Source: Kingdonia uniflora (Eukaryota; Streptophyta; Magnoliopsida; Ranunculales; Circaeasteraceae). From it: 64,000 bases of DNA. The position numbers were made by a program, and so were the translations under genes. The stretch is from positions 1-64,000 of the forward strand of contig JACGCM010002535.1 of the NCBI GenBank assembly GCA_014058105.1, read 5' to 3'. Positions 34,851 through 47,695 of this stretch are shown here, in pieces. Position 1 is the stretch's first letter. Every line of letters starts with the position of its first letter. Under the pieces are notes generated by a model that was not told the DNA's origin, did no database searches, and saw only the letters and a program-made list of their open reading frames with translations.

Positions 34851-36227
34851 TTAATTAAGTTTATCTTATGAGCCATTGGAGGCTTAGTTTGTGCCCTTAG
34901 TACATATATGTAATGGTCTCAGACACATAGACCTAGCACATAAATCTTAATGGTTATCGTCTTTGAGGGCCATCTCATATCCCCCATAAATGACAATATT
35001 ATATTTTCCCTTTAGAAACTTTGAAAGGGCCCTTGTATATACTACAGCTCGACTAAATAATAGGTGAAAGAGAGAATTACCAACTAACACTCTCCACGGG
35101 TGGAATGAAATTAAAAAGGTCAAGCCATCATGTTCGCCAAACACGTAATCACTCGTTTATGTTTCTTTTGCTTGATATCCAAATGATGCAATCTATACTT
35201 GAGTCCCATATAAAGTACAAATATATCATGATTACTACTGCCAATAAAAAAGACCTTACTATTACTAGAAAGGAATAAGTAGTAATTGAACATATATTAG
35301 TATTTGGGCTTATCAAGCATCCAAACAACTATAGATATGAAATGTGTTGTTTAATTATTAGATAGGAGATAGAAGAAGCCCCAATATCCAAATTATTATT
35401 GTTTTACTAACTAACTTGGTTTTACAGGAATTACTTTACAACATTTGAAGTAATAAGCTCTTTGCAATATCCACTGTGATAAGTTCTGCTTGTTTGTTTT
35501 TGCTTTCTTTCATGATCTTGTAGTCAATGAGAAATGCATGTAGAAGATAAATATCAGAGGTATTACATATATACATTAATATGAAGTAGATACCTACAAA
35601 ACTTCTACATAGTATAAAAAAACCTACAAATAAAAGCCCACGGATCTTGTGTTACATTATCAACCAGTAATAGGGTATAAAACATATTTTAATTTTTTGT
35701 TCTTCCATGCTTAGTTTATTTAACCTCAAGTTTCAAGTATCAAACATTTATTGAAGTGACATATGAATAAGAGGTAATAATAGATGATTATAAATAACTT
35801 AGAAAATTGTAATTCTTTTCCTTATAGTTGGCTCTTATCTGCAGACTATTTTACTTTACCTTTTTTGCAGGAAAAATATCAGTTAATGGCTTTGCCACAG
35901 GCAATGTCTTTAACATCGAGAGTATGACAAAGATTCAAACTACAAATTAATGCTTCCTAGGATTCGAGATATCTTTCCTGGATCCATGAGGCTTTGGATC
36001 TATTGTGCATTGGTTATTTCCGAGTAGTCATAGATGAATTAAAGCTATGTCTCTTCAGAACCATAGCAGCAATTCATAGCCAACCGTAGCAAACTAATAC
36101 CAATATGTCAGATGGTTCCCCGTGTAATATAAACTCGCCTTTAATGATCCATATGCAGTCTCCTTTGAATTAGATCTTTGTCATCTAAAACTTGAAAATT
36201 TCAAAATTTTAGATAACATAGCAGCAG

Positions 36228-36386
36228 GCCATCTTCTGCCTTTCTTTCGAGAGAACCATTAAAACTCATAGATAGAATAGTTAAACGACAGTAAAAATTT
36301 ATATTAAGAACATATAAGTTAATATTAAAAAATTAACTATCATGGCTCATGAAATATAACATACCTTACTATTATGGATAAATAAT
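36228..36386. repeat. 159-bp direct repeat, copy 2
   Basis: The second copy of the unit at 34692. Scattered substitutions separate the two. The DNA between them and beyond them is not similar, so it is a dispersed short repeat rather than part of a long duplication visible here. Confidence 0.8.
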
Positions 36387-37069
36387 GCATTTCAACATAC
36401 TTCCGTTAAATCGTAATGCTAGGTTACTTTTTAGTTGTGATCTCATCTACAAATGTGTGTTGCTATTCTAATTGATATGAACATGGTCAACTTTGAATTA
36501 AGAGACATGGTCAACATCTCCACTACATCACCATAATCATGTTAATATAGTTATTCAAATAAAGGATCATAGGATGGACAATTAGATAACATACTTTAGG
36601 ACTAAAGCATTTTTTAATTTGTAGCTTCCAATTGGTAAAGAATATGTACTCGCGAATTTTATTATTGCAATTTAACTAAAAATATTGATGCAACTTTAAT
36701 GGGAAAATTGAATGAAACACACCTGAATCGCAAACTAGGATATAATGGAGATATTACTATTTTAACAGCCTGCCATAAACCTGAATTGATTGTATACTGC
36801 AAAATAAAAAAATTAAGTAAAATAATATGTAGAACTAACAGAGTATTTTATTATTGCTTCATGGTATCATTACAAACTAATTTTTTGCTTAAAAATTATT
36901 ACAATAAACATTAACATTTTTTTAGCAATTTGGATGACGACATCCAGGAATATATGATAACGAAACCTAGGTAACTAAGACTCATAAATTGAATAAATGA
37001 ACAAAAATAAGAAGCTAACCGATAATGTGGTTCCTGCTATGGGAATAATATATCCATTCTTTATTCTAT

Positions 37070-38731
37070 CGAACTCACATTCTATCCTCAACATAAGCGT
37101 ATCCCTTATTATCGAGCTAGGGATTGGCAGATTCCTTTTTAGTAAGCCAAGAATTGGCGAGGAAATCACCAAATCAAGGTGGTCATGGATTTCCAGCCTA
37201 CAGGTCTCAAGCCTAATTTATTTTCACTTTCAAGGATCTAAGCCCACGGGATACTCACATAGCATGCAGCCGAGAAGTAATAGGGAAATAATTTAGGGAC
37301 ATGCAACCCGGGATACTGATAAGCAGTTACCAAATATTTTGTTCAGGGACTCGAACCCAAGCATCCTGACAACATAGCCCTACTGTGTACATGACTCTAA
37401 GTTATCCTATGCATGAATGTTTAAGAGACCGACACTCAATCAAAATGACCTATATGTCCTTGCTCTATAGGCAATGAGACTATATCATATGATTGGCGAT
37501 CTTATGCTCAACAAACTTTCTACCCTCACAAATATAAGAGTAAGGACTCTGTCAATAATATTATACTTTGACTATCAATGATCTGTCTACCTCAAGTTAA
37601 TAAGGGTTATATCACTTGAAGTCAAATAATCATAGCTAAGTTAAGCCATAAAATGTTAAGTGACCAGTCAATTTAATATTTATATAAATGGAATGTCACC
37701 TTACTTACCATGATGTATTAATATTACAATAATCTTATCTTATAGTAGTTTCCAGTAAAATAATTACTAACATAACTATAACTACGCAACAACCCCCAAA
37801 AAGGTGCACATAATAGTCATATAATTGAAACTAATATCATTTCACGGTAGACATTTATTTATAATACAGTAATCGTTAAACATGCACTTTTATCAACTGA
37901 TTAACGGTCTGACCAGTATATTAATCATGGTACCAAGTCTTGTTCCAACTGGTTAATCATTAATATGAAACTATAAAGGGCTGGGATATACTTGTGATTT
38001 CCAACTAAATAGAGGTGCCTTTAGTTTATATAAAGGTATACCAATACAAACCAACAATAACCATCCAAAACATAATTTGCCTCCTTTAATGATACTATAA
38101 TAACATAGTCTACCATCTGCATTACTAACCTAAGATTTTCTCATGTCCTTACTATATACAACTGTACAAGAGCATCTAATCTATTATGATCGAGATCATT
38201 CCTAAACAATGATAATCAATTTTGCTAATAAATTCATTACGGTTAATATGATAAACATCAATCAGTACCTCCTAACTACGACCAAGAATTCATGTTTATA
38301 AAGCCCTGCTGTCATAATTCACAGTAATCACACAATGAACTGAAATAATGGTACTTGCCTTATCGATGAATCCAGGGTTTAGAAGAGAAGGAAATCTACC
38401 CTCAAAGCTCCAATTTACTATTTCTCTAAAGCTCCACAATCTAATTTTTTTGGGATAGAAATTTAAATATGGGAATCAAGCATTGTTCTTCCTGACGGCT
38501 AGCTATGGAATAGCATGGGAGTTGAAGGTTTTAAAGAGAAGAGTAAAGAAGTGATTTGGTGGAGAATACTCAGGAGAAATTTTGTAAAGAACGGTGGTTG
38601 TTTGAATGGGTTTGTTAAGAATTTAGGGGGAAAATAAAAGCTATGATAACATATCCAAATGTGCAACCTAATAAATTATCACAGTTAACTAGGACAAAGT
38701 TATATAACGGAAAATAAAGTGGGGCGCTACA
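37070..38731 (-). repeat. 3' LTR of the second-lineage element, truncated
   Basis: It aligns with the 5' LTR from about 44265 to 45929, sharing for example GGGATTGGCAGATTCCTTTT, and ends GGGGCGCTACA at 38731. About 700 bp of the other end are missing. Confidence 0.82.
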
Positions 38732-38743
38732 TTCTACCCTCCT
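38732..38743 (-). other. Polypurine tract
   Basis: The minus strand reads AGGAGGGTAGAA directly before the 3' LTR edge. Confidence 0.8.
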
Positions 38744-40200
38744 AAAAATAAATTTTTGCCCACAAAATTTGGCGTACCTGACTTAGCAAAAAGAGAAGGA
38801 TAGCGCTCGCGAATATCCTCGTCGCGCTCCCATGAAGCTTCATCACTACCGTGATTGCTCCACTGAGCCTTAACCAACGAAATGGTCTTAGTCCGATGTA
38901 CCTGATCCTTACGATCCAAAATCAATGCAGGTTACTCCTCATACAAAACATCCTCTCTAATCTCTAGCGGCTGCCAATCGATCACATGGGACGAATCTCT
39001 CTCATACTTACGCAACATCGATACGTAAAATATATTATGGACCCGGTCCATCTGTGGCAGTAGTGCTAAGCGATAAGTGACTGCCCTAACCCTGCTCAAG
39101 ATCTAAAATGGCCCCACAAACCTTGGTACCAACTTACCCTTCTTGCTAAAGCGTATCACCCATTTCGTAGGTGAAACCTTAAGAAAAACATGATCTTTGA
39201 CTGCGAACTCCAACGGCCTTCGACGGGTGTCTGCATAGCTCTTCTGTCAGCTTTGTGATGTATGTAACCGATCATGGATAACTCCAATACTGTCAGTCGT
39301 CTGCTGAAGTATCTTAGACCCAGGCAAACTCCTCTCCCCAACTTTTTCCTAGCAGATAAGAGAATGACACGGTCGACCATACAATACCTCAAATGGTGCC
39401 ATACCAATACTCAACTGGAAACCGTTATTGTAAGTGAACTTTATCAAAGGCAAATTGTCAACCCAGCTCCCCTTGAAGTTCATCATACAAGTTCGTAACA
39501 TGTCTTCCATGATCTGGTTTACTCTTTCGGTCTGTCTATCTGTTTGTGGATGAAATGCGGTACTATAATCCTAAGACGTGCCCAAAGCTTCCTGGAAACT
39601 CTACCAGAACCTCCCTGTAAATCTGGCATCTCAATACAAAATAATGGATGCCGGTACCCTGTGCAACTTCACCACCTCATTAATATACAACCTCGACAAG
39701 CTATCCATAGATGCAGTAGTGCGAATGGGAAGGAAGTGTGCAGATTTAGTCAACCGGTCAACGATTACCCAAATATAATCAAAACCACTTCGAGCCTTGG
39801 GTAAACAGCTAACGAAATCCATAGAAATATGCTCCCATTTCCACTATACAATAGGTAAAGGTTGAAGCAGCCCAGCCGGCTTTTGATGATCTGCCTTCAC
39901 CTACTGACAAGTCAAACACCTAGAATCATAATCAGCTATCTCGCACTTCATATTATTTCGTCAATAGTATCTGTGCAAGTCCTGGTACATCTTCGTACCC
40001 CCAGGATGAACAGTAAATCTAGTACGATAAGCCTCGTCAAGAACTTCACGTTTCAACTCCGCCACGTCTGGAACACACAACTGGCCACAAAAATGAATAC
40101 TACCGTCTAAACCAACAATCCAATCTGGTATACTACTATCTGTGCTCCAGGACTGCAACTTGTCATTCTGCTGCTGAGCCTGAATAATCCGACTAATCAA
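38734..40200 (-). pseudogene. Integrase remnant, second lineage
   Basis: The zinc finger is at 39961-40200 (EAYRTRFTVHPGGTKMYQDL). The core starts with MDFVSCLPKARSGFDYIW at 39822 and continues IVDRLTKSAHFLPIRTT. The second catalytic region reads ASIILY, a stop and DARF, so the second aspartate is lost. The C-terminal tail ends at about 38770 with LVKAQWSNHGSDEASWERD, resembling a chromodomain tail. Several frame changes separate the pieces. Confidence 0.8.
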
Positions 40201-40206
40201 CGAAGG

Positions 40207-40896
40207 TTAAACAACAGCACTAAACAGAAAGTAATCTGAGGACTTAGAACCAAGCTGTAACCCAAACTCAAAGAGCGTCTCAAGCATTTTCCACTCTCTA
40301 ACCATCATACTCTCCATAATGCCACGTGGCTTGTGACTCAAGGCATTGGCAACAATATTGGCTTTACCTGGGTGATACTGCAAATCGTATTCATAATCCT
40401 TCAAGAACTCCATCCATCGATGCTATCTCATGTTCAACTCTGACTACGTGAACAAATACTTCAGACACTTATGATCTGAGAAAAGCAAGAATTTCTCTCC
40501 ATAAAGATAGTGTCTCCATATCTTCAAAACATAAACAATTACGGTTAGCTCCAGATCATGTGTCGGATAATTCTACTCATGAATCTTAAGCTGCCGAGAA
40601 GCGTAAGTGACCACCATCTCATTCTGCATTAACACTCCTCCCAGGCAACCCAACGAAGCATCGGTATAAACCTCAAAATTTTCTCCCTCGGAAGGAAAAG
40701 TAAGAACCGGTGCCGTAGTAAGTCTAGTCTTTAACTCAGTGAACGCATGCTCACATTTGTCATCCCAGACAAACTTGACTTCCTTCCTAGTCATACAATT
40801 CAATGGCGTAGAAATCCGTGAGAAGTCATTTATAAACCTGCGATAGTAACCCACTAGACCAAGAAAACTGCGAATCTCAGTAACAGGGCTAGGCCT
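40207..40896 (-). pseudogene. RNase H region, second lineage
   Basis: The frame 40573-40854 reads MGYYRRFINDFSRISTPLNC, KTRLTTAPVLTFPSEGENFE and VYTDASLGCLGGVLMQ, with a T-D-A-S block keeping a catalytic aspartate. A second frame at 40207-40413 holds [16 protein letters not shown], where the usual V-A-D-A-L reads V-A-N-A-L. The two parts are separated by stops. Confidence 0.82.
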
Positions 40897-41682
40897 CTAC
40901 AAATCTAATACAGCCTTAACCTTCGAAGGATCTGCAGCTACACCCTCTCGTGACACAACATGACCCATGAACTTGACCTCTTCCTGCCATAAATCACACT
41001 TTTTGAGCTTAACATAAAGCTTATGCTCTTTAAGTATCTGCAAGACAGTCCGTAAATGCTCTCTATGCCCTTCCTTCGACCGTGAATAGATCAGAATGTC
41101 ATCCACAAAAACAATGACAAATTGATCCAAGTATGGTTTGAAAACCTGGTTCATCAAATCCATAAACACCGCAGGGGCGTTAGTCAATCCGAACGGCATA
41201 ACTACAAACTCATAGTGACCATATCTTGCCAGAAAAGTAGTCTTGGGAATGTCCCCATCCTTGACTCTAAGTTGGTGATAACCAGACCTTAGATCAATCT
41301 TGGAAAAATATTGGGTTCCCTTCAACTGGTCAAACAGGTCATCAATCCTAGGCATTGGATACCTATTCTTGATTGTCACCTTGTTCAAGTGCCGATAATC
41401 AATACACCACCGCATCGAACCATCCTTCTTCTTTGCAAAAAGCACAGGTGCACCCCAAGGTAAAATACTTGGGCGAATAAAACCCTGTTGAAATAAATCT
41501 TTATCCTGACCCTTAAGCTCTTTTAGCTCAACAAGAGCCATACGATACGTTGCACGAGAAATAGGTTCCATCCCAGGCACTAAGTCAATGCCAAAGTTAA
41601 CATTTCTCCTCGACGACAATCCCAGTATCTCTTGGAATACATCCCAATACTCGGAGATTAATTGAAGTTGCTTGACAGACAC
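40897..41682 (-). CDS. Reverse transcriptase, long intact frame
   Basis: A 261-residue open frame covers the whole catalytic domain. [20 protein letters not shown] is at about residues 93-112, [14 protein letters not shown] at about 149-162, [18 protein letters not shown] at about 184-201, and FVDDILIYS at about 214-222 with both catalytic aspartates present. It ends at a stop just after the connection domain begins (VKAVLDL). It is the best-preserved enzyme domain among the retrotransposons here. It is still only a piece of pol: protease upstream and RNase H downstream lie in broken frames, so a working polyprotein is unlikely. Confidence 0.82.
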   Translation of the reverse strand: MSVKQLQLISEYWDVFQEILGLSSRRNVNFGIDLVPGMEPISRATYRMALVELKELKGQDKDLFQQGFIRPSILPWGAPVLFAKKKDGSMRWCIDYRHLNKVTIKNRYPMPRIDDLFDQLKGTQYFSKIDLRSGYHQLRVKDGDIPKTTFLARYGHYEFVVMPFGLTNAPAVFMDLMNQVFKPYLDQFVIVFVDDILIYSRSKEGHREHLRTVLQILKEHKLYVKLKKCDLWQEEVKFMGHVVSREGVAADPSKVKAVLDL

Positions 41683-41772
41683 CCCAACTGGCTCAGTCTA
41701 GAGAAACGCTAACATCGAACAAAGCAAATTTGTAGTACCTGAATCCTTAAACTAAAATTACTCCTAGTCTGG

Positions 41773-42093
41773 TCAACAGAAAGTAACCGATCGTTTGAAA
41801 CAATCAACTCTGGTATAGTGGTTAGACAACCAATCCATACCGAGGATTACGTCAAACTCTTCAATATGCAAAACAATCAAATTTGTACAAACTACAACTG
41901 GATACTCCCTACAAATGCGGTTAAGCGAGGTTGAACTACCTAAAGGAGTAGTCACAGTCAATTGAGTCTCTAAAGTTTCAGGCTCTAAACCTAAGGAACA
42001 CACGCTGATGTATGAAATAAAAGAATGTGATGCACCAGTATCAAATAAGACTCTAAGAGGAGTATTAAATACTAATAAAGTACCTTCCACCAC
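41773..42093 (-). pseudogene. Aspartic protease, second lineage
   Basis: An open stretch of 106 residues includes VLFDTGASHSFISY, the intact D-T-G-A active site, and IEEFDVILGMDWLSNHYTRV. Unlike the other copies, the active site is unchanged. A stop follows, separating it from the reverse transcriptase frame. Confidence 0.8.
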
Positions 42094-43416
42094 CGCTTTG
42101 TCTTCACTCCGATTACGCTAGACTGCAAACACCCTCTCCTGAGACTGAGCCTGACCTCGATGCTGCTGAATCTATCCCTGATGATGTTAAGCCTGACCCT
42201 GATCTTGCTGACGCGGAGCCTAGCCTTGGTAATGTTGTATCTGACCCTGCAGACGATGTCTCTAACCATGAGAACCCTGACCCTACTCATGAGATCGCTA
42301 CTGATACTACTGCTCATTCCTGCGATGACATTGTCTAGCATGATGACCAATGCTCTCTGCAAGAATAACAAGGACCTGAAATATGAACTCCCTGTGCTGG
42401 AACAACTGCCCTTGTATCCAAAGGTCTATCATCCCTTTTAATGCTTTTGTTCGTCCCCTGAGAATCCTGGTAACCCTGTCTAACAGTCGATTCACCCTCT
42501 TCCTTTTTCTTATCTGATCGTTTATACTTCTTCAGCTTGATATTACTCTGATAGTCTTGCTTAAAATCTAGAGCTCGTGAAACCAACTGAGCATAAGTCT
42601 GCCCAAGAAAACCTCTACATCTAGTTCGAATTGGCGGAAGAAGACCCTCCATGAACTTCACAACCTTGGATTCCTCATCAACTACAACTGCTGGAGCATA
42701 ACGAGACAATTCTGTAAAATGTGCCTCATACTGTGACACTGTCATCATCTCCGGAGTCAACTGATAGAACTCAGTTCTTATCTGATGTCTGAAGCTCTGT
42801 GTAAAGTACTGCTCAAAGAACTTAACCTTGAACTCTGCCCAAGCCATCGGTGGTACCAACCTGTAATTTCTCTCAGTCATCTCCCACCAATTTCAGGCCT
42901 TGTTCTTCATGTAAAAAGTGGTACACTCCACCTTCTCTTCATCAGACATCCCATGTTCTTAAAAATCTTCTTAACCTCCTTCATCCAATCCTCAGCAATC
43001 ATTGGATCATGAAGACCCACAAAAGAATCCAACTTGTACCATCGCATCTCCTTCGGTCATTTGTTACCAACCCCGTGATTTGTATTCTGCTACTGCATGA
43101 ACATCTGAAATACTTGCTAAAAATCCCCCAGGGAAATCGCAGTAGGACCAGGTAGCACAACAATCTCCTATTGAGTAGCCTCTGGAATGCAATCTAGTCC
43201 CACGTGAACCGAAGTCTCATCGGCAACCTCATCTACAGGTAATACACCACATCCCACACCACGACCTAAACCATGTCCCCAAAGGACATTGGTTTGCAAA
43301 CCACACGCTGCTGTAGGTACATGAGGAACTGGTACTCGAACACCGCGACGAGGAGCACCGTGACCTACAACAGCATGGTTAACAACAACATGCCCATTAC
43401 CTCTTCCTCGTACCAT
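42094..43416 (-). pseudogene. gag remnant, second lineage
   Basis: A start at 43416 reads MVRGRGNGHVVVNHAVVGHG. A capsid segment of 181 residues at 42335-42880 includes WAEFKVKFFEQYFTQSFRHQ, YEAHFTELSRYAPAVV and VKFMEGLLPPIRTR, typical retrotransposon gag. It ends with a zinc-knuckle-like GPCYSCREHW in one frame. The start and capsid frames are separated by changes near 43000. Confidence 0.8.
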
Positions 43417-43540
43417 CTAGACAAGATAAAAGCAAATAAAAATCAGTAAATAAGCAAAAAGATAAAAATCGAGAAAATCAAGAATAATAAAAAATTAACG
43501 AGTTATACTATAATATCTAAACTACTTAAGGATTTAACCT

Positions 43541-43554
43541 GGGCTCTGATACAA
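43541..43554 (-). other. Primer-binding site with one mismatch
   Basis: The minus strand reads TTGTATCAGAGCCC; the initiator-Met site is TGGTATCAGAGCCC. It lies 4 bp from the LTR edge at 43559. Confidence 0.78.
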
Positions 43555-43558
43555 AGTT

Positions 43559-45929
43559 TGTCACGCCCCAAAATCCACTTTCTAATAAAAACCATTAAGA
43601 AAATCCTAAGGCTTAACAAGTCGGGAATCCCACGAATGAACTCCACAGATGTACGCCCCAAAATCCACTTTCTAATAAAAACCATTAAAAAAATCCTAAG
43701 GCTTAACAAGTCGGGCATCCCACTAATGAACTCCACAGATGTAATATATTTTTAAAGAAATTAACTACATCTACTTACTAAAGAAACGCAGTGAAAAAAC
43801 TCAAATATAAATTAAGTAAATAAAATTATCATCTAACTCTAAAAACAAGAATAAGACTACGACAATGAAATATGAAATAAATATCATAAATACCCTACGA
43901 CAGCTCAGCGATCCAATAGAACTCCAAAGAATCCTGAAAATGATCAACCAAGCCTCACTAAGCAAAATTCTACTCTGTCGACCTCCTGTGAAAAAAATAT
44001 AGTGCATAGGGCATCAGTAGGCACAATTATTACCGATTACTGAATATGACAGACCGATATAATACAGAAGTACTAGGGTGATATAATATTATATATATAT
44101 GCAAATAATGCAATGTTTACTGAGGAGATGAGGTTCAATTATTAATGTTGTTTTTAAATGTCAGCGCCAACCGGTATTATAAATAATTATAGAGTATTAT
44201 TAAGTGTGGGGGATAACTAACAGATGATGTACACAAGGTCACTTTTAATTCAGTGGGACCACACTCTCGCACCCTTTATTCCTCAACAGATGCGTATCCC
44301 TTATGGTCGAGCCAGGGATTGGCAGATTCCTTTTAAGTAAAGCAGGAATTAGCGGGGAAATCGCCGGATTAAGGTGGTTATGGATTTTTAACCTACAGGT
44401 CTAAAGCCTGATTTATTTTTACTTTTAGGGATCTAAGCCCACGGGATGCTCACGTAGCATGCAGCCAAAAAGTAACAGGGAAATAATTTAGGGACTTGCG
44501 ACCTGATACAATGATAAATAGTTAACAAATATTTTATTTAGGGACTCGAACCCAAGGACCCTAACAACATAACCCTACAGTGTACATGACTCTAAGTTAT
44601 CCTATGCATGAATGATTTAAGAGACCGACACTCAATCAAAATGACCTATCTATCCTTGCTCCATAGGCAATGAGACTATATCATATGAATGGCGATCTTA
44701 TGCTCAATGACCTTTCTACCCTTACAAATATAAGAGGGAGGAATCTATCAATAATATTATTCTCTGGCTATCAAAGATTTATCTACCTCAAGTTAATAAG
44801 GGTTATATCACTTGAAGTCCTATAATCCTAGCTAAGTTAAGCCATGAAATGTTAAGTGAGTAGTCAATTTAATATATATATATATATAAATGGAATGTCA
44901 CCTTACTTACCATGATGTATTAATAGTACAATGATCCTCTCTTATAGTAGTTTCCAGTAAAATACTTACTAACATAACTATAACTACTCAATAACCCCCA
45001 AAAAGGTGCACATAATAGTCATATGACTGAAACTAATATCATCTCACGGTAGACATTTATTTATAATCCAGTAATCGCTAAACATGCACTTCTATCAACT
45101 TATTAACGGTCTGACTAGTATATTAATCATGGTACCAAGTCTTGTTCCTACTGGTTAATCATTAATATCCAACTATAAAGGGTTGGGACTTGTGATTTAC
45201 ATCTTAATAGATGTGCCTTTAGCTTATAAAATGGTATACCAATACAAACCAGCAGTAACCATCCAAAACATGATTTGCCTCTTTTGATGATACAATAATA
45301 ACATAGTCTACCATCTGTATTACTAACCTAAGATTTTCTCATGTCCTTGCTATCTACAATTGCACAAGAGCATCTAATCTATTATGATTATGATCATTCC
45401 TAACAATGATAATCAATTTTGCTAATAAATTTGTTACGGTTAATATGATAAATATCAATCAGTACCTCCTAACTATGACCAAAAATTTATGTTTATAAGG
45501 CCCTACTGTCATAATTTATAGTAATCATACAATGACCTGACATAATGGTACTTGCCTTATCGATGAATCCAGGGTTTCGAAGAGAAGGAAATCTACCCTC
45601 AAAGCACCAATTTACTGTTTCTCTAAAGCTCCACAATTTAATTTTTCTGGGATAAAAATTTAAATATGGGAATCAAGCATTGTTCTTCCAGACGGCTAGC
45701 TATGGTGTAGCATGGGAGTTACGGGTTTTAAAAAGAAGAGTAAAGAAGAGATTTGGTGGAGAATACTCAAGAGAAATTTTTGTGAAGAACGGTGGTTGTT
45801 TGAATGTGTTTATTAAGGATTTTGGGGGGAAATGAATGTTATGATAGCATACCCAAATGTGTAACCTAATAAACTACCACAGTTAACTTGGACAAAGTTA
45901 TATAACATAAATTAATGCGGGGCGCTACA
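43559..45929 (-). repeat. 5' LTR of the second-lineage element
   Basis: About 2.37 kb, from TGTCACGCCCC to GGGGCGCTACA. Its outermost 185 bp hold a 90-bp tandem duplication. The phrase GGGACTCGAACCCAAGGACC near 44543 resembles a tRNA T-arm on the minus strand, but no box A accompanies it. Confidence 0.88.
43564..43743. repeat. 90-bp tandem duplication at the LTR end
   Basis: Copy 1 is 43564-43653 and copy 2 is 43654-43743, differing at three positions. Each begins CGCCCCAAAATCCAC, so the terminal LTR sequence itself is doubled. Confidence 0.95.
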
Positions 45930-47695
45930 ACACCTACGTTCCTTAGTGCTTGACCTTGGCTTTTGTTAATTGTCATTACAATGCATACCTTCATAGGAAA
46001 TTGATGGTGTCTCAAAATAAAAGGCCGCTTCATTTGACTTGAAGACATCTCTATTCACAGAATAAGTACTTATTTTCCAATATGTGAAGATGTAATTATT
46101 TTATATTCAATGACCTTCTTTGCTAGATGTGTTACCACCATTCTTGTACCATTGCATAACCCCTCACTTGGGTTAATATTTCAAAGGAGCATAACAAGAA
46201 CACCTATCTTGAGTTCAAGTTTGAAGTTGGGCATTCCAGAGATCTTTATTGTATTGAGTAATTCAGTTGAAAAGAGAATATCTTGGTCTTGCATAGAATT
46301 TGAACTTACACTTATCCTGTCAGCACTGAAGTAATCATGGCAAACTCCATCAAGTATTGCAATAATGTGAGTGTGTACTTCTTCTACACAATCATTTGTT
46401 GTCGCCAAAATACATCTATCTCTTAAGAAATCTATTTCCTTGAACCATTTTTGTATATTAGGGTAGGTGGACATTACAATTTGTTGAATCGATCACTCTC
46501 CTAGTATAGTGAGTAATTCATCTAGAATTTTGATCCAATTTGGATCAAGCTCTCCATTTAAAGAATACGTAGGCAATTTACCATCTCTCAAATCTAATAT
46601 CTATTTGCTAAAGTTATTCATATCTTCCTTACCTTTACAACTTAAGGTATCATCCTTTAGCCGCATATTTGCAGTTAAGTAGAATAGTCTGCAATGTCTC
46701 CATATATATGATCTACTTATGGATGAACTTACAATTGTTTCTCTTAATCCATTCGGAACAACTGGTATTTATCGAAAGTCTCTACCCACTATCATAGGCT
46801 TTCCACCAAACATTGTATCCTCAGAATCTTTCTTTCTTCCACACATTACATATCTAAAGCTTTTATCCATGGATTCAAAAATCTGCTTATGACGAATAGG
46901 TGCTTCATTCCATATGATAAGATCTGCTATCCTAAGAAATCTGCTACTTGGCATTCATATTTAATGTCACAGGTAGTATTTAATTTCATTCATTATAACC
47001 GGAATTCGAAATCTTAAATATATTGTCCTTCCTCCTGGTAATAGTAAGGATGCAATACCCGAAGAAGCTACGGCCAATACCATTTTACCTCGAGAGCGAA
47101 AACACTTAATAATTGCATTGTAAAGGTAAGTTTTTCTAGTACCCCCGCTGCCATAAATAAAAAAAGCCCTCCCAGTTAATTCTCAATCGTATATATGAAT
47201 TCCTCGTAAATCATTTTTTGTTCGATTTAAACATTTTAATAATTCAGTATACTCGGCCTTGAGTTTTTCCTTGTCATGGTTCTATTCCTCCAATATTAAT
47301 ATATTCCTCCTCATTGTGCTCTAATTCAATTCTGGGAACAATTTCTTAAAGTAATCTTTAAGAGATCTATTAGTATGATTCATCGTATGCTCGATGTCCG
47401 CGAATGCAAGATTTTTCAATTGTATATCAGCCATAGTTAAACTATCGTATCCTGTAATCCTTTTTATTCTTTTTAAGTAGTCATCTGATAAATATTTCCA
47501 ATTCTTTTCCCAAATTTCTTCAGGATCCTTAACCTTACAAAGCAAAAGTATTGTAGCAGACATATGCCTTAACATACGACCAGATGAGTAATGGCTCACT
47601 TTTTCAATAGCCTCAATCGATTCATTATCATTTTCTAGCATTCCTAAAGATGAACATGCGCTTTTAAAATCAGGGTACACTACACCGTCAATCAT
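45930..47695 (-). pseudogene. Helitron PIF1-like helicase domain
   Basis: Motifs in order along the minus strand: MIDGVVYPDFKSACSSLGML at 47695, which starts the helicase part in plant Helitrons; Walker A as YGSGGTRKT at 47129-47152, where arginine replaces the glycine before lysine; AVASSGIASLLLPGGRT; Walker B region LIIWNEAPIRHKQIFE at about 46875-46922 (usual W-D-E-A reads W-N-E-A); FGGKPMIVGRDFR; FLRDRCILATTNDCVEEV; and MTINKSQGQ. It unwinds DNA during rolling-circle transposition in active relatives. Here the changed Walker residues, frame breaks and lost C-terminus make activity unlikely. Confidence 0.85.

Larger units (their letters stand above)
32333..37069. other. Intergenic, AT-rich, with one repeat pair
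   Basis: No coding region with codon character was found over about 4.7 kb. Recognisable items are the 159-bp direct repeat pair (34692 and 36228) and a GC-richer block at about 34370-34640 that contains a small hairpin, GGGCTAC / GTAGCCC, at 34399-34418. Confidence 0.5.
37070..45929 (-). mobile_element. Ty3/gypsy element of a second lineage
   Basis: A minus-strand element with its own LTR type (edges TGTCACGCCCCAAAATCCAC and GGGGCGCTACA). The right, 5' LTR is complete; the left, 3' LTR keeps only its distal 1.66 kb. Gag, protease, reverse transcriptase, RNase H and integrase are all present. The right edge abuts Helitron helicase sequence. The left edge is truncated, so no target-site duplication can be confirmed. 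Confidence 0.88.

Noticed and set aside
44530..44570. tRNA T-arm-like GGTTCGAGTCC on the minus strand (also near 37350)
   Set aside because: It lies within the LTR in both copies, with no box A or cloverleaf around it. It is LTR text, not a tRNA gene.
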